Part shown: piece after piece, positions 7,750 to 11,137 of the stretch
Layout of the letters: every line of letters begins with the position of its first letter
Numbering within the stretch: the stretch's first letter is position 1
NCBI GenBank assembly: GCA_002282555.1
Contig: NCJR01000045.1
Location: 1-11,137 of the forward strand
DNA length: 11,137 nt
Reading direction: 5' to 3'
From: Rhodobacterales bacterium 34-62-10
GTDB taxonomy: Bacteria > Pseudomonadota > Alphaproteobacteria > Rhodobacterales > Rhodobacteraceae
The notes under the pieces: generated by a model
Told to the model about the DNA's origin: nothing
The model's database searches: none
Seen by the model: only the letters and a program-made list of their open reading frames with translations
Made by a program: the position numbers and the translations under genes

Positions 7750-7843
7750 GCGCAAAATTGGGAACCGGTTTTGCGCGAAAAACCATGCTTAAAAATACAG
7801 ATAGAGCTTGTCGCGTGAATGCGAATGAACGCGACAAGCTCTA
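7750..7843. repeat. Composite palindromic repeat element (two hairpins)
   Basis: The first palindrome (7750-7776) is GCGCAAAATTGG-GAA-CCGGTTTTGCGC: a 12-bp stem if two G-U pairs are allowed, with a 3-base loop. After 25 AT-rich bases the second (7802-7843) has perfect 15-bp arms, TAGAGCTTGTCGCGT and its complement, around a 12-base loop in which GAATG occurs twice. The GGGAACCGGTTTTGCGC, CCATGCT and TAGAGC...GCTCTA blocks in this order resemble short dispersed intergenic repeats that I remember from Rhizobiales genomes. The element fills the whole gap between the DUF1194 gene and the convergent cytochrome run and contains the cytochrome stop codon. Confidence 0.75.
7802..7843 (-). terminator. 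Likely terminator of the cytochrome operon
   Basis: Read leftward, the perfect 15-bp stem starts exactly at the TAG that ends the third cytochrome frame and is followed by TCTGTATTTTTAAG, a T-rich tract. This arrangement fits intrinsic termination of the leftward cytochrome message. It is part of the composite palindromic element. Confidence 0.55.
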
Positions 7844-8248
7844 GCGCTGGATGCTTTCCAGATAGACCAGCAGCGCCGCCAGCGGACGCGGCACCGGCGA
7901 CAGGGTGCCATCCTCCAGCACCACGGGCACGGTTTCCCCCTCCAGCAGCAGACCGAATTACGGCATCGTTTCTTCCGGGGCCTGACGGGTATAGCCGTCG
8001 ATCACCGACAGAACGTGCGTGCGGGGAAACACGTCCTTGGCGCGAAAGGTGATGCGTGTCAGATCCGGCGGCGCAGGGTCCAGCTTCGCGGCCAGCGTTC
8101 CATCACCGCGCCCCGCATCCCCATGGCAGATCGCGCAATTCTGATCATAGACGATCTTCCCCTCGACGGGTTCGGGCATGTCGACCGTGGCACAGGCCAC
8201 GATCAGCCCGATCCCAACCAGCCCGAACGTGAAGGTCAGATGTCTCAT
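7841..8248 (-). pseudogene. Third c-type cytochrome lipoprotein, interrupted by in-frame TAA
   Basis: The full frame is 135 codons plus stop and is intact except for one TAA at 7958-7960. The N-terminal part has a lipobox LIVAC (Cys19), the haem motif CAICH (Cys38, Cys41, His42), PPDLT, and ends ...EETMP before the TAA (Met95 is the predicted second haem ligand). Beyond the stop the same frame continues FGLLLEGE...LLVYLESIQR and ends at TAG 7841-7843, matching the C-termini of its two paralogues (YLQSLQRP, YLQEIQQ). The first paralogue has MPEF at this position, so a single G-to-T change (GAA to TAA) explains the break. The ATG overlaps the upstream stop (ATGA) and has AGGAGA 9 bases before it. 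The truncated product would keep the haem ligands but lose the C-terminal helix. A sequencing error remains possible. Confidence 0.8.
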
Positions 8249-8661
8249 TGCTGTATCTCCTGCAAATAAAGGACCAGATCGGCAACCGACTGCCCCATCA
8301 GGACAGGTTGGCCTGCCGCGGTCTTGAGTGCAACCTCATTGCCCTGAAACATCGCCCCATAAACCGGCATGTCGCTGCCATGGCTGACCAGAGGATCGGT
8401 CCCATCGATACGCCGCACCACCCGCAGCAGCGGAAACTCCCCCGCGGACGACGCGCTGAGCTGCGTCAGATCCGTGGGCTGCACCAGCAAAACAGGGGCC
8501 ATCGGTCCCGCGCCATCACCATTTGCACCGTGGCAACTGGCACAATACCACTGATACAGCGCAGCCCCCTGATCCGCATCCTGTGCTGCCGCATCCTGTG
8601 CTGCCACAGACAGTGGCAACAGCGCCACTGCAAGGCTCAGCGCATGAAGAGCATGTGACAT
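8245..8661 (-). CDS. Small periplasmic c-type cytochrome
   Basis: A 138-residue monohaem class I cytochrome c, soluble in the periplasm. The chosen ATG (8661) has AGGAGG 7 bases upstream and opens a clean Sec signal peptide (residues 1-22, ending VAAQ); a longer frame from 8682 overlaps the upstream stop as ATGA but spoils the signal and would contain the ribosome site. The haem site is CASCH (Cys40, Cys43, His44) and the distal ligand is probably Met98 in SDMPVYG. A tandem AAQDA repeat follows the cleavage site. Unlike its two neighbours it has no lipobox. It is the middle gene of three paralogues (shared P.DLT...FP...IDG...MP...YLQ.IQ pattern), and it probably shuttles electrons to or from the anchored members; the redox partner is unknown. 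Confidence 0.85.
   Translation of the reverse strand: MSHALHALSLAVALLPLSVAAQDAAAQDADQGAALYQWYCASCHGANGDGAGPMAPVLLVQPTDLTQLSASSAGEFPLLRVVRRIDGTDPLVSHGSDMPVYGAMFQGNEVALKTAAGQPVLMGQSVADLVLYLQEIQQ
8576..8605 (-). repeat. 15-bp perfect tandem duplication inside cytochrome gene
   Basis: GCATCCTGTGCTGCC occurs twice head to tail on the plus strand (8576-8590 and 8591-8605), encoding AAQDA twice in the linker between the signal peptide and the haem domain. Being a multiple of three, it keeps frame. Confidence 0.9.
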
Positions 8662-8678
8662 GTCTCGCCTCCTGTTGA

Positions 8679-9110
8679 TCATGGACGTTGCAGACTTTGC
8701 AGATAGGTCACGACCTCGGCCAACCGCACCGGCATGATTTCCTCTCCGCCGGACCCGTCGGGCACGGCCACATCGGGACCATCCAGCAAGGGGCTGAATT
8801 CCGGCATCAGATCGGCCTCATGCTTGCCGGAATACCCGTAAACGGTATCGGCCACTGCCCGCAGCGGGAACACGCCCCCGTTGCGGCTGGCGATCAGCGT
8901 CAGATCGGGTGGCGGCACGTCAAGTTCGGGCGCGACCGGGCCATCGCCCAAGGCACGCGTGCCATGGCAGATCGCACAGTAATCCTGATAGGCCTGCGCC
9001 CCGGCCGAGGGCATCGGTTCCGGCGCACAGGCCACCAGCAATCCACCCGCCAACGCGATAACGACCGCCACACCAAAGGGTCGGATGGATTGTTTCCCGG
9101 GTTCGCTCAT
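8679..9110 (-). CDS. c-type cytochrome lipoprotein
   Basis: A 143-residue membrane-anchored monohaem cytochrome c. The ATG at 9110 has GAGGAGG 5 bases upstream; the longer frame to 9245 runs through the regulatory region and is rejected. A short basic N-terminus (MSEPGKQSIR) and a hydrophobic stretch lead to the lipobox LLVAC (Cys28), so the mature protein should be lipid-anchored facing the periplasm. The haem motif is CAICH (Cys45, Cys48, His49) and the axial ligand is probably Met102 in DLMPEF. It ends YLQSLQRP. It is the first gene of the three-cytochrome unit, 17 bp ahead of the second, and lies downstream of an FNR-type box, so expression may rise at low oxygen. The electron donor and acceptor are not identifiable here. 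Confidence 0.88.
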   Translation of the reverse strand: MSEPGKQSIRPFGVAVVIALAGGLLVACAPEPMPSAGAQAYQDYCAICHGTRALGDGPVAPELDVPPPDLTLIASRNGGVFPLRAVADTVYGYSGKHEADLMPEFSPLLDGPDVAVPDGSGGEEIMPVRLAEVVTYLQSLQRP

Positions 9111-9162
9111 ATTGACCTCCTCTGCTTTTGGTTGAGTGTGCCCCAAAGCAGGCTTTGCATCC

Positions 9163-9176
9163 TTGATCTGGATCAG
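9163..9176. promoter_or_regulatory. FNR/FnrL-type binding site
   Basis: TTGATCTGGATCAG matches the FNR/FnrL consensus TTGAT-N4-ATCAA except for the last base. Its centre is about 59 bp upstream of the first cytochrome start, which would put an activated (-41.5) transcript start near 9128 and a -10 near CACACT on the minus strand. It is also about 65 bp before the thioesterase start, where a -41.5 geometry would give a start near 9211 with CATTCT as -10. Related regulators (Dnr/Nnr) bind very similar sites. Confidence 0.6.
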
Positions 9177-9234
9177 AGGTTGCAAATCCCCGGCACCTCG
9201 GCATTCTGCGCCATGGCAACACAGGAGACAGGCC

Positions 9235-9660
9235 ATGCTCAGCACGGATCAGGCGCAGGCGTTTCTGGCCAGTTCCTTTGCCCGATGGGTGCAGGCGCTG
9301 GACCTGCGCGTGGACCAGATCACACCGGAAGGCCGCGCCGTCCTGTCGATGCCGATCACCGATGATGTGGCACGCATGGGCGGTATCGTCTGCGGCCAGG
9401 CGCTGGCAACGCTGGCCGATACCACGATGGTCATGGCAACGGCCGCCCATTTCGGCGAACCGCGCGATGTGGCGACCACCAATCTGGACACCCAGTTCCT
9501 CAGCGCCGGTCGGGGCGAGCGGATCAGTTGCACCGCCCGCATCACCCGCGCAGGCCGGTCGCTGATCTTTGCACAGGCCGATCTTGTGGCCCTGCCCGAT
9601 GGTCGCCCCGTGGCCAGCGCCTCGGCCACGTTTTTTGTCCCCGAGAAAGCCGCCAGATGA
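9235..9660 (+). CDS. PaaI-family hotdog thioesterase
   Basis: A 141-residue cytoplasmic thioesterase of the PaaI/hotdog fold, expected to cleave acyl- or aryl-CoA thioesters as a homotetramer. The signature GGIVCGQALATLADTT contains the probable catalytic acid Asp62, and TTNLDTQFLSAG with the later ITRAGRSLIFAQADLV strands complete the fold. The usual family position 'HG' is CG here (Cys53-Gly54). The ATG at 9235 has AGGAGA 8 bases upstream; the frame extends further back but without a ribosome site and through the FNR box. Its stop overlaps the start of the next gene (ATGA), implying coupled translation with the DMT-type membrane protein. PaaI of phenylacetate degradation is one member, but nothing here ties this copy to that pathway. 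Confidence 0.85.
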   Translation: MLSTDQAQAFLASSFARWVQALDLRVDQITPEGRAVLSMPITDDVARMGGIVCGQALATLADTTMVMATAAHFGEPRDVATTNLDTQFLSAGRGERISCTARITRAGRSLIFAQADLVALPDGRPVASASATFFVPEKAAR

Positions 9661-10103
9661 TGCCGCCAACCACTGCCTATGCCCTGACCATGCTGGCCGC
9701 CGGGATCGGCATTCCGATTCTCGCCGCCCTCAACGCGGGGCTGGGCACAAGGCTCGGCTCACCCGTGGCGGCGGCGGCGATCCTGTTCACGGTGGCCTTG
9801 ACGACGACCCTTCTGGTGCTGACGCTCAAGGGCGCGCCGGCCCTGTCCGCCGTGATCACCGCGCCGAAACACCTGTTCCTTGCCGGGCTGCTGGTCGCCT
9901 TCTATATCCTGTCTATCACCTTCATCGCGCCGAAATTCGGCGTCGGCAATGCGGTCTTCTTCGTGCTGCTGGGCCAATTGGTCAGCGCGGCGCTGATCGA
10001 TCATTTCGGCCTGTTCGGTGCAAGGATAAGCCCGCTCTCGCTCTCGCGGGCGGGTGGGATCGCGCTGATGGCGGCCGGAGTGTTCCTGACGCAGCGCGCC
10101 TAG
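9657..10103 (+). CDS. DMT-superfamily membrane protein, YdcZ (DUF606)-like
   Basis: A 148-residue, very hydrophobic inner-membrane protein with about five predicted helices (roughly 7-27, 38-57, 68-88, 95-113 and 128-146). The opening GIGIPILAALNAGLG and length of about 150 match the small YdcZ/DUF606 branch of the drug/metabolite transporter superfamily, whose members form half-size transporters and probably dimerise. The substrate is unknown. The first ATG (9657) lies in the stop of the thioesterase gene (ATGA) and a second follows at 9660; either may be used. No strong ribosome site is present, consistent with translational coupling. Its TAG stop shares the CTAG at 10100-10103 with the stop of the convergent DUF3047 gene. 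Confidence 0.85.
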   Translation: MMPPTTAYALTMLAAGIGIPILAALNAGLGTRLGSPVAAAAILFTVALTTTLLVLTLKGAPALSAVITAPKHLFLAGLLVAFYILSITFIAPKFGVGNAVFFVLLGQLVSAALIDHFGLFGARISPLSLSRAGGIALMAAGVFLTQRA

Positions 10104-10708
10104 CGGATCACCATGTCGCTGATCCGGGCACGGATGGCGCTTTCGGTATCGTCACTGTCGGCGGACACCGCGATCCCCACCAGCGCCTCGGGCGGACCGC
10201 CGAAGATGCGGGCGTAATCCGCCCCCAGATCGACCGCCTCGGCATGCGCGCCCGTGCCCGCCCCGCGCAGCACCATGGTGCGGCCGCGCGCCTCAAGATA
10301 CGGGCTGTCCAGCACATCACCGCGCGCGTGATCACCGCCCCAAGTATAGACCAGCATGCGGGCATTGCGATTGCCAAGCAAGCTGCGCAAGCGCGGGTTG
10401 GGTCCCGCTTTACGGGCCGAGGCCGCATCCATGAACACAAAATAAAGCGAGATGTTGCGATCATCCCCGCCCTTGCGGGTCAGGTCCGTGGGCGGCACCG
10501 ATTGCGCCACTTCCCAGCGCCACGTGGCCTGACGCCCGGCCCAGCGGGTTTCCGGCAAAGCGGTATAGAGCACCGACACCCCCTGATCGGACGCGATGTC
10601 CAGCCTGTCGCCCTGCGCTCCGTAGCGGTTCGAGCCTAGCGCATGCCAGCCGCACCTGCCGCACACGTCTGCGTGACAGCGCGCCTCCTCGCTGCGCTCC
10701 TCGGCCAA
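10100..10708 (-). CDS. DUF3047 family protein with aberrant N-terminus
   Basis: The domain is recognisable as DUF3047, a family of unknown function usually exported. Family-like segments are GWHALGSNRYG, TDLTRKGGDDRNISLYFVF, LVYTWGGDHARG and GIAVSADSDDTE. No ATG opens the frame: the first start codon after an in-frame stop is TTG at 10708 (202 residues, with GAGG a few bases before), and a GTG lies at about residue 15. Neither yields a signal peptide; the leader MAEERSEEARCHADVCGRC is charged and contains three Cys. Family members normally have a hydrophobic leader of about 20 residues here. The gene may therefore have lost its secretion signal, or a frameshift or sequencing error may hide it. 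It starts 6 bp after the lolD stop, so it is probably transcribed with lolD. Confidence 0.65.
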   Translation of the reverse strand: MAEERSEEARCHADVCGRCGWHALGSNRYGAQGDRLDIASDQGVSVLYTALPETRWAGRQATWRWEVAQSVPPTDLTRKGGDDRNISLYFVFMDAASARKAGPNPRLRSLLGNRNARMLVYTWGGDHARGDVLDSPYLEARGRTMVLRGAGTGAHAEAVDLGADYARIFGGPPEALVGIAVSADSDDTESAIRARISDMVIR

Positions 10709-10713
10709 CAGCC

Positions 10714-11137
10714 TCAGCCGTCGGTCAGATGCCCATTGTCCAGCCGCAGCACCCGGTCCATCCGCGCCGCCAGTTCAAGGTTATGCGTGGCAATCAGCGC
10801 CGACAGCCCGGTGCCGCGCACCAGATCCATCAAGGTCCCGAACACCTGATCCGAGGTGCCGGGATCAAGGTTCCCCGTCGGCTCATCCGCCAGCAGCAAG
10901 CGCGGCCCATTGGCCAAGGCCCGGCAGAACGCCACGCGCTGCTGCTCGCCCCCCGACAGCGCCGCCGGGCGGTGATCCGCCCGCGCCGCAATCCCCACGC
11001 GGGTCAGCAGGTCCATCGCACGGGCCTGTGCTGCGGATTTGCCCACACCATTGGCCAGCTGCGGCAGTACGATATTCTCCAGTGCAGAAAACTCGGGCAG
11101 CAGATGGTGGAACTGATAGATGAAGCCCACATCTGCC
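10714..11137 (-). CDS. lolD: Lipoprotein-releasing ABC transporter ATPase, C-terminal part
   Basis: The last 140 residues or so of the ATPase of LolCDE, which extracts outer-membrane lipoproteins from the inner membrane and hands them to LolA. The frame is open to the window edge; the GTG at 11130 is internal, since codons before it (ADVGF) continue the family sequence. Q-loop segment [19 protein letters not shown] is characteristic of LolD. The ABC signature LSGGEQQRV, Walker [13 protein letters not shown] and H-loop ATHN follow in order, all intact. Walker A lies outside the window. lolC/lolE, usually upstream of lolD, are expected just beyond the right edge. Confidence 0.92.
   Translation of the reverse strand, partial: ADVGFIYQFHHLLPEFSALENIVLPQLANGVGKSAAQARAMDLLTRVGIAARADHRPAALSGGEQQRVAFCRALANGPRLLLADEPTGNLDPGTSDQVFGTLMDLVRGTGLSALIATHNLELAARMDRVLRLDNGHLTDG

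Noticed and set aside
7750..7843. CRISPR array or attachment site at the palindromes
   Set aside because: The two hairpins differ in sequence and there are no regularly spaced repeats, cas genes or integrase nearby.
9111..9245. In-frame extension of the first cytochrome to 9245
   Set aside because: It crosses the FNR-type box and its own GAGGAGG ribosome site and would bury the lipoprotein signal; 9110 is the better start.

Overview
The window looks like chromosomal DNA of a marine-type alphaproteobacterium of the Rhodobacterales (Roseobacter/Paracoccus relatives). The evidence is high GC with GC-ending codons, a 652-residue alphaproteobacterial ParE, a NicO/DUF1007 metal pair, DUF1194 and DUF3047 proteins, an FnrL-type box and LolD. 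There is no phage, IS transposase, CRISPR, tRNA or rRNA. The gene content is mostly ordinary; the more interesting signals are in gene decay and in intergenic repeats.

Layout. 1-699 (+): the C-terminal part of an AAA-type ATPase. 739-2348 (-): two overlapping genes, a secreted DUF1007 protein followed by a NicO-family nickel/cobalt permease with a long His-rich loop. 2349-2593: a divergent intergenic region with two inverted repeats and short direct repeats. 2594-4845 (+): two unrelated alpha/beta-hydrolases, one secreted with a Ser nucleophile and one cytoplasmic and epoxide-hydrolase-like with an Asp nucleophile, separated by a hairpin. 4846-5029: a long imperfect inverted repeat, then the parE leader. 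5030-6988 (+): parE. 7037-7741 (+): a secreted DUF1194/VWA-like protein.

7750-7843 holds a composite element of two strong palindromes. It resembles short dispersed palindromic repeats that I recall as abundant in alphaproteobacterial, especially rhizobial, intergenic DNA. 7841-9110 (-) is a tandem run of three paralogous small c-type cytochromes: lipoprotein, soluble, lipoprotein. The last is interrupted by one in-frame TAA immediately after its predicted axial Met-Pro, and its original stop codon lies inside the palindromic element. The run is headed by a near-consensus FNR/FnrL box at 9163-9176, which suggests low-oxygen control of an electron-transfer function whose partner is not in the window.

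9235-10103 (+): a PaaI-type hotdog thioesterase overlapping by ATGA with a YdcZ-like DMT membrane protein. 10100-10708 (-): a DUF3047 protein that lacks the expected secretion signal; its stop shares a CTAG with the convergent DMT gene. 10714-11137 (-): the C-terminal part of LolD, the ATPase of the lipoprotein-releasing LolCDE complex.
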